From NCBI GenBank assembly GCA_018398805.1, contig JAGFBZ010002033.1, positions 829,501-893,500 of the forward strand: a stretch of DNA of 64,000 bases. The letters are read 5' to 3'. The notes beneath the pieces were generated by a model. It searched no databases and was not told the DNA's origin. It worked only from the letters and a program-made list of their open reading frames with translations. How positions within the stretch are numbered: the first letter of the stretch is position 1; the number at the start of each line of letters is the position of its first letter. Positions 1 to 12,500 of this stretch are shown here, in pieces. The stretch comes from Hirundichthys speculiger (lineage: Eukaryota > Chordata > Actinopteri > Beloniformes > Exocoetidae). Position numbers and translations under genes: made by a program.

Positions 1-3000
1 ATGATAATGAACCTTGTGAAGTTTATTTTGTGTATGTGTGTGTGTGTGTGAATCTGAATTCTTTGTTAAACTTGTGAGATAAACCCCCATTTGGGGTTGA
101 GTTATAGTAGCACAGAAGCACATGATGTCTCACACACACGTATGGTTAGAGACGTTTGTTAGCTCAGGTGAAAAAAAACTCTTGTAGAATTCAGGCTTTG
201 TGTTCTGAATGCTGTGAAACCTCTCGGGAAGGACGAGGTGTGTTCTCCTCATCCAGAGACAGCATAAAGAACTAAGGTCAGACTGTCCATGATCTGTACA
301 GTCATGGCCAAAAGTTTTGAGAATGACACAAATATTACATTTTCACAAAGTCTGCTGCTTCAGAGTTTTTATGTTTTTGTCAGGTGTTTCTATGTTATAA
401 TGAAATACAATTATAAGCATTTCATCAGTTTCAAAAGCTTTTATTGAGAATTACACATAATTCATGCAATAAGTCCCTTCTTTTTCAAGACCTTTGCAAT
501 TCTCCCTGGCATGCTGTTAATCAACTTCTGGAACCAAATCCTGACAGATGAAAGTCCATTCTTGCATAATCAATGCTTGGAGTTTGTCAGAATTTGTGGG
601 TTTTTGATTGTTCACCACCTCTTGAGGATTGACCACAAATTCTCAATGGGATTAAGATCCAAGGAGTTTCCTGGCCAAGGGCTCAAAATCTTAATGTTTT
701 GTTCCCCAAGCCATTTCGTTATGACTTTTGCTTTATGGCAAGGTGCTCCATCATGCTGAAAAAGGCATTCTTCATCACCAAACTACTCTCTGATTTCTGC
801 TCACATCCTACAAACTGATATTAGCTGATGGAGACAAAGCTGTGATGAAATAATGAATCAGCATCTGAGAAATACTGGGGAAATCAGTTGGGAGAAATAA
901 AGAGTGGAAGACTATTGCAATCGATCAGTGTAGTCATGTAGAATAAGACTCTCAATCACTCCCATAATGAATGATACAAACGGAGACACGTTTAGGGTAT
1001 GTGAGCATTTGCATGTATGACATGATTCACAAACTAAATGCAGAGTGCAGCTGCAGAGACACAGAGCGGGTAGTCCCTTTAGTTACCATAATGTTTCCAC
1101 TCTGTGGGTTTTTTTTCTAATAGAAGCTGTTATACATTGTTAATCTTGTGTTTGTCAGACCATTGCTTCTGTGTGGAGAGAAGGATTCTGCAACAATACT
1201 CTCAGACTTGGCTGTTTTTGTAACCTAATCCAGACAGTTACAATAGCTTCTGGGAGGAGAACAGCGGCATATGTTGCATTAAGAAAATTCGAGAGCTGCA
1301 TTTTGGATTGCAGTGGTGTTCACTTTTACTTCTTAATCGTGTCTAACCTCTCAAAAACAGAGAATTTAAACTCGGTTCACTTCCTGATATGTGAGTGAAT
1401 TGAGTCTCACCAGTTTAATATGAAATATAGCTTCACTTGACTGATGGAGCTCACTCAGATGTTAAACGTATGGCTTGTTCAGTTGCATCCTTCTTTTAGC
1501 CTCTCATACTTTATCGTCCATTATATCGCAGACAAGACTGGAGCAGACGGGGACATATCAGTCCTCTTCAACTGCAGCAGACATAATGAAAAATATGGCT
1601 GCAGGTGTCAGCAGTATGAGTAGTAAGGCTGACCATGAAAGCTGCTAGACCCCCTCCCCTCCATTCCCCAGCCTTTTGTGTGCCTGTCTTTGTGTGTTTG
1701 TGTCTAGGTGTGCACGAGAGCATGAATAAGTGCTCAAACGGGGGGGAAAGGAAAGCTGACTCCTTCACACAGGAAATTTGAGACATGAGCTGTGCTTCTG
1801 CACAACACGGTGTTGGACCTTTCACCCCAGCGGCCCATGACACCTGTTTATGAAGTGTGCACCTGAAGGCCACCAGAGCATGAAATTATCACAATGAACC
1901 TGTAATAAGACTCAGCTTTCTGCAGTGGTTTCCAATGATAGGGTAGGGCCCTATGATGATGCATAATCATAATCATTCTCTCATTCCTATATTTTCACAA
2001 TATTTTCCACCCCAGTGTCGTATCATTTTTCGTCTGTTGCAGTTTACGAAGGAAGGTAACCTTATTGCACAGTTGTTGCACATGTTTTTTCAGCTCTCAT
2101 GTGCTTTTCTGCAGTGTATGAGTGACTGTTTGAGCACATGTTGTCCAGGTCCTGCAGTTGTTTTAGCAACAAACAGTGGGAAGAATATCCTGTGTTTACA
2201 AGTGAACTAACTTCCTGCTTGTTGCTCAAGGTCTTACTGTCAGCATGCAGGTTTGCTGGCTTCCTTATGACACCTGTAGACGGACGGGTTTTGTTCCCAT
2301 GAGCACCTACAGACTGAAGCGTGTATGTGATTCAGATGATACGTGTACACAGAGTTGCCAGTTTTGAACAGTGAGAGTAAAAGCACAAATGAGTTTACAT
2401 TGGGGAAAAATGTTCAATGCCTAGAAGTACTGAAAGGATTAATTAATTACTTGCTCTTCTTTACAAAATAAACTTTAGTTTAATCAGTGTGTTTTGTTGT
2501 TCTATTTTTTCTCATGATGAAAACTGCACCCTGAGGATTACAGTGTTCTCTGTTTTGGTTGCTTAAGCGCATTGACAAACGCATGATGAATTTTTAAAAC
2601 TTGTAACGCAAAGCTCTCTTAAAGCCAGAGACATACAGGATAGTGGTAGAGGCAACAGGAGCACTTGTTGCCAGCATGGCGACTCAGTGACCCATTTCTG
2701 TTTTGTCCTCGGTCTTTTTGAAGTGGACGGATAGAACTGGTTGGGAGGTTGCCACATATCCACCAGTGATTGCAGCAGGTTATTTGGTTAAAGGAATGAA
2801 AAAGCTTGCAACAAATAAAGACAAATGAAAGAACAGAGGATGAAAAATACTGAGAAAAAGTGTGCTGGAGAGTTTAGGTTGATATAGACGCTCAGCAGAT
2901 CCAGTCCCGGGACAGTGAAGGAAAAACAGAATGATGACATACTTAATTCCTTAATCTATTTGTAATATATGTAATTTAAGCACGGTTTTACCTTTTGAGG

Positions 3001-3550
3001 GTCATATTTTTATTTTGTTTAGTTGTTGTTGTTGTTTTTTAAAGCAGACCTATCAATTAAACAAGAGGACAGAGTCAAAAGCTGACAATACAAGATCTTT
3101 GATGGTTTTCATGACTTTAATTTTGTTAGAGACTGAAAAACTAAAGGTTTCCAGAAAACACTCATGATTATGCAGAACAAGCATTAAAACAAGCATTTTT
3201 CCCACTTTTACAAAAGTAAGTAAAAATTCACAGATGCCAAAACTCCTCCAGTTTAGTGAACAAATTATATTTCTGCCTCAAAAAAAGCAAATTTACCCAA
3301 AAAAGCTCCCTTCCTTTCACACAGTGAAGGCTGTCACACTCATAAAATATAGGTCAATATTGTAATTGTCATTCAAATAATTGCAATTATTCATAGTTTT
3401 TCTTTTTCTAGATTTTGTCTCTTTGTATTTTAGTTAAAATCAAAATGTGCCCACAGAGTAATGTAGTGTTAAACCCATCTAAATCAAGTTCAGTTTTTAC
3501 GCTCGTCCTCACTCTGACAGTGTTTTTCTTTTTCTGTATTTGTGTTGTAG
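1..3550. other. Non-coding DNA upstream of the first rasgef1c coding exon
   Basis: No coding exon could be supported here. The first coding exon of rasgef1c is preceded by a splice acceptor ending at 3550, so at least one 5' UTR exon must lie further upstream, and this stretch is probably partly or wholly a 5' intron. It holds a short GT run at about 38-50, a truncated Tc1-like transposon at 299-783, and otherwise unremarkable AT-rich DNA. I could not locate a promoter or a 5' UTR exon. Confidence 0.5.
299..783 (-). mobile_element. Truncated Tc1-like DNA transposon (transposase C-terminal relic)
   Basis: One end starts at 299 directly after a TA dinucleotide (297-298), as expected for Tc1/mariner insertion, with the family-type terminal sequence beginning CAGTCATGGCC. 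Read on the minus strand, bases around 610-690 encode the transposase signature DLNPIENLW followed by SILKRW. The frame then breaks with stop codons, so it is a dead copy. The element stops at about 783 without a second inverted terminal repeat, meaning the transposase 5' part is missing. The identification rests on the terminal sequence and on the NPIENLW motif next to the catalytic triad's last acidic residue. Confidence 0.85.
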
Positions 3551-3556
3551 TCAGGA

Positions 3557-6500
3557 ATGCCCCAGACTGTGTGCTCAGGCGCCATGTTTACCACTCCCAG
3601 TGGCTTCAGCCCTCATCTGGCCTGTGCTGAGCCTGGGGAGGAGGGGGCCCCACAGGAAGGTCCGGGACCCGGGGCTTGCCTGGCTGATGGACCCCCGATC
3701 ACCTCTGCCTCCTTGGATACCCTGATCCAGAACCTGGTGCCCACTGCTGATTACTACCCTGAGGTAAGGTGAAATGCACCAAAGTCGCTCCACTGTTCAT
3801 TACAAAGTCTGTCAGCCTCTGAAAGTCTGTTGGAGTTTCCAGTCATAGTGACAGCACTGTCAGTTACATTTTTTATATTATGACGGAGCTGTTTTTATTG
3901 ATGTAGGTGGAGTGTCTCACTAAATGTCTCTCTGTGTCCTTTGACAGAAGGCTTATGTATTTGCCTTCTTGCTGAGTGCCCGTCTCTTCATCCCTCCTCC
4001 GGAGCTGCTGGCCAGGGTGTGTGAGCTGTGCATCAAACAGCAGCAGCTGGATCAGAGCCCACTAGACGCGGTCAGCACTGCACCACACACAAATACATAT
4101 TCCAGCATTTTCACGGCCCAGCTAATGATCTGGTACATCAAAAGGATTCAAGCAGACCTGCGCTCTACATATGAATGACCATTGATATGCATTATTTTTC
4201 CTTTTTGCCACGATCTTTATGACAGCGTTGTTTTGTTCATGCAACGTGAGTACAGACAGTTGAAAACCTCTTTCATTTTTTTTTTTGAACAACAGGCAAA
4301 AGTACGCAAGTTTGGCCCCAAGATCCTGCAACTACTGACAGAGTGGACAGAAACATTCCCATCTGACTTCAGGGATGAGAAAATGGTTGGGCTCCTGAAA
4401 GATATCATCCACAGAATTGCTCCATGTGATGAGGTACACTGAGGAATCTAACTGCAGCTGTATAACATTAATCCAATCGTCTTCTTTCCTGTCATCTCAG
4501 ACCCCAACCGGTTGAGACAGAATCTTCACCAAATCTATACTGCAATCTATATTGCAATCTGTTGGGTTTCTTTGCTGGGCTGTTTTTTATGAATGGGCGT
4601 TAAGCTAGTTTTGAATTTTGGAATGAATTGGATATGAATTAGAAATACCTGAATTGTTGAATTATGAATTGGATTATTGAATTGGAATGAATTGAGTATA
4701 ATAGAATTGGATTATACATCGATCACAGTGAACTGGATCTAAACTGGAACATAATTTGGACTCATTTGGGTTATATTTTTATCTCTGTAGACTTACAATA
4801 CTTTTGTTCAAAATGCCTTGATATGACTTTGTTGTAAATTGGTGCTAAATCAAAGTGAAATGAATTGAATTGATTTTTTATGCAAGATTGGCTTTTTCTT
4901 TCACATTTATAAGGTAAATATAAAAGGAAACTAGCCACTCAAATTATAAGTTACATTTTTGGTGTAATTTTTGTAATCCACAATATAGTTGTTGCCATTA
5001 TGATCTATATTCTACACATTCACACCCAACATCTGATCAACAACAGTTTAACCCACTGGGAAGTTTTTTTTTTTTTTTTATGTGTAGGTTTATCTTTGTT
5101 GGGTGAGGTTTTACAAACATTGGTACTTAGTGTTGAGCTTCAATTTAGTCCTGACCTGAATTTCTGACGATTCAAAGGAACAACCCTGAAAATAAACAAA
5201 TGACACTAAATGAGAACCAGAGTCAATGAAAAGTGATATTGAGGAATTTTCACCAAACATCTATATATGATAAGTTTGGTGTGAGAACAGGTTGTAAAAC
5301 AAGCTTGTTGTGATAGTAAAATAATGACAAAGAACAAGATTTAATTATCATCACTACATTTGGGCAATATAGTCAGCGTGTGGTGAGTAGCCACAGCCCA
5401 GCTGTTATGCAATTTTACATTACAGGAGAAAGGAGCAAGAGGAGGATAGAATATTAGAGGAGTGGCTCTGTGTGCAGCCTGGAGGGAAAACATAGGGAGG
5501 ATGATGGATGAAGAAAAATGGGGGATGGTATACAGGGGTACAGAGAGCAGAAGAAAAGGTAAGGGAGGAGAAGGGTGATAAAATCAGAGTGGAAAAGTAG
5601 ATAAAATGAAGGGAGGTGGAGGAAGGAAAGAGAGGAAGGGCAGGTGGTGATGAATGTGCTGCTATTTGCAGCTGGCTGTCTTCAGCATGGGTGTGTGCAT
5701 ACATGTGGGACTGTGGCTCTGGGTCATTTGTGAGACAGAGTGACCTAATGGCCTCTGTGAATAGTCATCTGGAGGGTGGAGCACAGGGTCACAGATTCCT
5801 CAGCTGAGCACCCTACACTTTACTGCTGCACTGTGAAAGCCTCAATAACTTATTTTAATTTTCCCCTAAATGGTTGTGGGTTGCGTTTTTTTTGTTTTCA
5901 TATCATGACAAACTGTCATTGTCCTAAAATACATATGTTTGTAGGTATGAATGTTTTGGAGGTTAAACTGTTGTCCAGTCACAACAGTTTAAATTAACTG
6001 GTATAAACTTTAAAAAACAGATTCATGGTAATTGAGCTAAGAGGATTAACACCTGTGGGGGTTAAAGTATAGCTTTAATAATGATCTATCTTAGATTGTA
6101 GTTGAAGCCAGTGAACGTTTTTAAAATGACCTGGTATTAAATGGTCACTGTAGAGCTGGAGGGTGATCCACAGCTTGACACAAAATCAATACACTTGGCA
6201 TAACTCTAATCGTTCTGGTTCAGTAAGTGTGTATGTATGTTGTGTGTATGTAGTCCCCTCACAGTTGTGGTACACTCTCAAATTTAATACACTTCTTTTG
6301 CCTCTCCTTGGTAAAGGGTTAGGGACCCCATGTTCTGTAAATTCCTGCATCAAGGGAAAATGTATTAGTTTGAAGGTATAGTGTGCTAGTCAGGTAATTA
6401 ATGGGCTACAGGCATTTACAACACTGTAGAGTTGAGGCCCTGCTCCAATGTGTCATTGACCCGCAATTTCTGGACCACTCAAAAACCCCACTATACAAAA

Positions 6501-9500
6501 CGATGAAAAACTGTTACAGTAGTTTAGCTCTGCTAAAACAAATCTCTAAAACTCAACACACTAAACGCATCACTTCACAGGAAGCAGTCAGGTTCCTTTG
6601 GAAAGTAAAAATATGGCTACAAGAGTGCTGTCAAGTTTATGCTTAACTAAAGTTGCTTAAGAACATATATGCATCTTCATACATAGAATTTAGTTATGCC
6701 GTTATATTGTTTTTTCCCCCTAAGAGTAACCCTTAAATTTAAACTACTTCAACTTGATGGCACTTGAAGTGTAACAGAGATTGATCATTTCTTTAATATA
6801 AAGAATATTTGCTGTATCTATTTGATATGTTATAAAGTTTAAAAAGGAACAACCTTTCCCTTTTAAATTGAATCATAGTAAAATATGAAATGGCATAAAT
6901 GATGAAAAATCCATCAAGTTAAAGTCATTTATTGCATTATTATTATTATTATTTCCAAAATGAAGACCTTGGATCAAAATATATAGCACAGCAAGCAGTT
7001 CTATCCACTGTTTTATCTGCAACAGGATTTCTCATAATGTGATGACTCCAGTGATTCATGGCCTGTCATTATTCTACAAGCCATTGTTAAATTATTCATC
7101 AAAGATGTAATTGATAGCTCTTCTGCTCTCGTTTCCGGTGAGTGGTGGTAGTAGTGGTGGGCATACAAGTGGCGCATAGGGTTGAATGGTCTGTACCTCA
7201 CACACACACTCATGATTGCATGATTGGGTAAGTGTCTTTTGTATTTATCTTCAGTGTCATTCAGGGTCTTAGATACGCCCTTGTATAGCTTGTCAGGTGT
7301 GTTTTGGAGGAGGAATTTATTTTACAGCAGGCGGTCTCCCATGGAGAAGGTTTTGTTGGCTGTTGGTGGTCAGGTAGGACACAACAAGTTACTGTTTGCA
7401 TCAAGAATAAACAGAGTGGTAGTCATCTTCCTCCAGGAGGAGCCCCTCACTCATCAGCTGATAGGAGGGGGTATCTTTGTTGACAAAGTTTTTGTGCAGG
7501 TGTCGCCGCTCTCTGTTCCCTCAATGCGGATCACCATATCTGCTGATACGTCTTTCATCCCAAATGAGCTTCTGGAAAATGAGCTCCACAGGTTTGGAAA
7601 AATGGCTGGCAGAGTTAAGACTGTGAGTTTGTAATGTAAAGACTAAAACACATCCAGTCACTGTGGCGACAGGTCTCACCTATACAAGCTGCAGGTGAGC
7701 ACCACAGCTGTTTAACCTGCCAAGTATGAGATGAGATGAGATGGTCATGGACTCAAAGTCAGTTAGTCAGTCGATGAAGTTCATAGAGATGCTGAGCTCT
7801 ATTCTCTTGAGGACATAAATGAGTTTTTGGATGAAACCTATAAAAAAAAAAAAATCTGTGAAAGTGAATGATTATACAGGTGACACTAATAAATTCACAA
7901 GTTCCACAGATGTACTAAAGAGACTGGTTGGTTGGTTGGTTTTGACCTCCTGGATGAGAGGAAATGGTTCAGACTGAAGAAATGCATCACTGTGATAAGA
8001 AAGAAAAAAAAAAAAATCTCTCAATGTCAATGGTGGGAGAGATGGGCAGAAAAGGGCACTAATTTCAGTGGTTACCACCCTAAATGGCATTGATGTGCTT
8101 TTTCTTCAGGAAACACTCAACCTTCCTGAGGGTCTTCAGTGCAGAAAGGTGGGGATTAAGTTTCTGAGGGGTGTACCCTCAGATTGGGTTCAGGCCTCTG
8201 CCTGTAGCAGAGGGAGGTTAGGGAATGGTAGCCATCCTAATCTAAAATTGCCTCCTTCAGTCTCTATACTGCTCAGAGTACATTGTACATGGGCTATAGG
8301 AGGGTTTTTCTCTTTATTTATTTTTTGGACCAAAATAGGCTACTCTGCAAAAAAGAAAATTGTACAGAGGGTTGTGTTCTGCAGAGAGGTGATTTTACGT
8401 TTTTGATGTTTTTATTGTTTATTACACGGTGAGGTCATTGTTGTAGTTTGATAAAGGGATTTCTCCTCTCTCCTCTCCTCTCCCTTTTCTCTCCAGGCAT
8501 ATTGGAAAACCCTGAACCAGGTGCTCCAAAAGCTTAGCCAGAGGCTGGACCTGATGACTCAGGGGGAACAAAGCATTGTCAAGGTCTCCCTCAATGCTTC
8601 CTCTATCTCTGACAAGCTGGCGGCCTTCAAGACCAAGCCTCCGCCCATCCAGAAGGACATTCTCTCCATCTGCAACGACCCCTACACACTGGCGCAGCAG
8701 CTCACCCATGTGGAGCTGGTGAGGCTGGAGGGAAGGGGGGAGGGAGATTAGTGCAGGGGGTTAGAAAGAGGTCAGAATAAGAGATGATAACAAGGATGGA
8801 CAAGGAGGAGAAGAGAGGATGTTGAGCAAGCATTATGGGTCCAAGTATGGTATGACCAGTCATGTAGTCCATGTCCAAGGGCCTAAACATTGAAAACGGC
8901 AAATAAAATATAAAAACAAGTGATGGAGAAATAAAAGAAGATATAGGTGTGATAGTAAATGAGTAGAAATGGAGGAAAAAAAGAAAGATGGACAATAATA
9001 GCATAAATTTGTGTGTTGTTTTTTTTTACCATATTTAAGCTTTATTCTTGAGTATTACTTGTCATTGTTCCAGCACTAGCAGCTGTTTACCCAGTGTAGG
9101 AGAAAATAGAAGAATCATTCAAACATATGCAAAGTATCTGTAATGTTGCTCACACTGCATGCCTGGTGCTTTCACCCAATTCATGTGTATCTTGATGTGG
9201 ACACGTGTTTATAGGTGTGGTCCTGTGTTTGTGCGTGCATTCGTGGTAGTGCCTGAGTGAGTTTGTACCCTTGTCTGAATGGTGACATCACCCTAGAAGT
9301 CAGAGATGTGCCCGGGGCTGCAGACAAAGGGGATACAAATGCTCTGGATATATGTGACCTGACAGCTTTACAGTCATGCACACATGCAAGCGCACATAAA
9401 AAGAGAGATAGGCACAGATAGACAGGCATGTGCATTTTACACATCCTGGATTTTATCTCTTTTGTAGGTGTAAGGAACCAGTTGGTGCCGTTTTAAAAAT

Positions 9501-12500
9501 CTTTGTCATTGTGTCTTCTGTCTGTCGATACTGATTTTGGATTTTATCTTGAGGTGTGATGGGAATAATGAGTCATTTTGATTCGCACATGTTTGTGAAT
9601 CTGCTCTTGTCTTATAATAGAAGTGGATATTGTGTCAAGTGTCACTTTGAGGAAATATGATACCAATGAGTCACATCAGTGAGTCATTACTTCCCTGTAT
9701 TGATTGGCTTCCATTACTGAAATGAAGGAGTTATTAATGGAACAACCCATGAGCGTGTGTGTACGTGTGTGCATGTGTACTTGTCGTACTAATATGTTTC
9801 TGCAGTCATATCTATTGCAACTGTGCAAACATAAAAACATGACACATTAAAGGGACATGTTTTCCTTCTGGAAACAAAAATGAAATCCACAAATAAAGTA
9901 AATCTTGAACCTTTTGAGTAGTGACTTGATGTAAGATCTGGGTTTGATGAGTAGTTGTAAGTTTTAAAGAATTTGTGTCTGTTTCCCAGGAACATTTGAG
10001 TCATATCGGACCAGAAGAGTTTGTCCAAGCGTTTGTTCAGAAAGACCCCCTGGATGGAACACGGGTAAGCTTTTATTTTATGCACTGAAAAGTCTTTGTT
10101 AGTTTTAGTGTCATTTTCAGAAGCATGCAAAGGAATGAAGAATGACTTTATCTTTCTGTATGTTTCCCAACTTCAGTACATCAGTCAGTCACACCAAACT
10201 CACTGGCTTAAGTGGGATTTGAGAGCGCTAATTGGGTACCTCAAATTTCTGTGTAACAGTGCAAAGGGAAAGAGAAACCCACCTGAAAATAACTGAAAAT
10301 AATGTGAACTTTCATGAGGGTGTTTTCTTGTGCGGGGAAAAAAAAAAAGCTGATCTCTACTGTTCACAAAGAGTAGACTGCATGTGGTCTATCAGTGCAG
10401 CTGTCCAATCCACAGTCATAGTTAGAAAAAAAAAACAACAAAAAAACCCCATCAACTTAATTGATGGCTGAATTTATAATAAGTTTCACCTAAATTTATT
10501 AGCAAAGAGAATTCACAATATCTATCAACCAAATGATCTCAGAAGCATATTATGTTCAGTGCAAAAGTGTCCAAATGTTTGTATAATAATTCTACAATGA
10601 ACATGACTGAAGCATACTTTGAATTTGTTTTTCATCTTTTTAATTGTCCTTGTCTCTCCCTGTCGTTGTGTCATCCTATAGATTGGAAGCTAATTAATGT
10701 CAGTTAAATTCCCAATGGTAACAGTGTCTGTACTCATTCCTTTTTTTGTGTGTGTTTGTATGTATGTGTGTATCAACAGCAACCATGCTTCAGTGACCAG
10801 AAGAAGAAAACCTCTAACCTGGAAGCTTATGTCAGATGGTTCAACAGACTTTGTTACCTGGTAGCCACAGAGATCTGCATGGTGAGTGAAGGGAGAAAAT
10901 AAATAACAACCTGCTCTTGCTTAGTCTGACACTGACCTTTAAATTCCAATAGCACACAAAATGTAGTGACTACAGATGAAAAGCATCATGAAGCACACTA
11001 GACATTAAACAAGATAAAGGTATTCTCTGAGATGTGCCACTGAAACAGACATTATTTTAGGTTAAGATTTGATTTTCATATCAAAATTTTTCATATTTTC
11101 ATATCCATATTGTTAGTTGCTATTTATTATAGATTTAATGCCTCATTATTTTTTCATTGTATAAAATAGTAACTTTTGATAAATAAATTGGACAGTTTAT
11201 GAAGGCAGTTTAGTGTTATAGAGCGCCACTGCCCTCTTATGGATATTCTTTTTTACTACAGTCTCACCAGCAATAACCGTGTCTCTGTCAGAAGAGACGG
11301 ACACAATCATTGACTTTGGGGGGAAAAAAACAGGCAAATTATGCAAAAAGAAGAAAATCTTTTGTCTCTTTCTTATAGCCAGCAAAGAAGAAGCAGAGGG
11401 CCCAAGTCATAGAGTTCTTTATCGATGTGGCCAGGGAGTGTTTCAACATTGGAAACTTCAATTCCCTAATGGCTATAATCTGTGAGTTGACAGATTTACA
11501 ATGTCTGACTGTTGCCAGTTGACCATTCCCTGGTTTTAGAAGCTAAAATAGTTTTTGTTTTGTTTGTTGTTTTTTTTCTATAGCTGGTATGAATATGAGT
11601 CCTGTGTCACGACTGCAGAAGACTTGGAGCAAAGCTAAGACTGCCAAGTTCTTCATTCTGGAGGTAAACACAACCCCCTGCTAGACACTGCCTGAGAAGT
11701 ACAGGATAGGTAATGACTTTAAGCTCACGTTGTATTGTTGTCATTTGCATTAACAGCATCAGATGGATCCTACAGGAAATTTTTACAACTATAGAACCGC
11801 CTTAAAGGGAGCTGCCCATCGCTCTCAGACTGCCAACAGCAACAGGGAAAGGGTAGGCCTTCAAGCATTTCTGATGTTATTCTGAAAATGCTTTAAACTT
11901 CAGTTGTTTTTGTTTGTGCAAATCATTTTAAGTGCCTTTGAAAATCATTGTCATTAAACACAGTTCAGTACTGTATCCAGAAATGTAATCTGAAATGGCA
12001 TTACACAAGGAGGAAGGCATAGCAAGCATGAGCTTCTGTCAGCCAGACAGAAAAACAGTGGACATGTGTTCTGCAGTCAGATAAATACATGTTTCAGCTT
12101 GCGCTTGGTGGAAAAAAAAAAGAAAAATGATTCCTACAAACCAAAAATGAGACTATCCAGGCTATTTTTGGTGAGAGCTGCCCAAGCCAGCATCTGTGAT
12201 GCTAAGGGGATGCATCAGTGTCCATTGCACAGATGACTTGGATGTGTGAAAGTACCATAAAATCAGAAGTATATATTCACCTTTTAGAGAGACTTTTCAT
12301 CATCAGAGTGATTGCTTTGACTGGGAGGTCTGCAGTTATTTCTGGAGAATGCTAGACCTCATTCTGTATGACTTCCAACAGTGTGACTTCATAAATGCAG
12401 GTTGTGTATTTGGCTAGACAGCCTGCACTGTAGATCTGTGTCCTATTGAAAATGTATGAGCACCACAGTTGACTGCTGAGCAGCTCTAGTTATCAGAAAG

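Larger units (their letters stand above)
4434..8496 (+). other. rasgef1c intron 3, repeat-bearing
   Basis: This is the longest intron of rasgef1c (4.06 kb). It contains a LINE/SINE-type tail at about 4600-4880 and a Tx1-like LINE fragment at about 7224-8190. Between them (4880-7200) is AT-rich DNA with a T-run near 5067-5079 and a purine-rich stretch at 5425-5650; no exon or regulatory motif could be supported there. Confidence 0.75.

Noticed and set aside
3575..3793. Antisense frame over rasgef1c exon 1
   Set aside because: A shadow of the real coding exon; no independent evidence.
5425..5710. 94-codon open frame on the minus strand
   Set aside because: It is a purine-rich GGA/GAA tract read in antisense, giving a Ser/Pro/Phe-rich low-complexity peptide.
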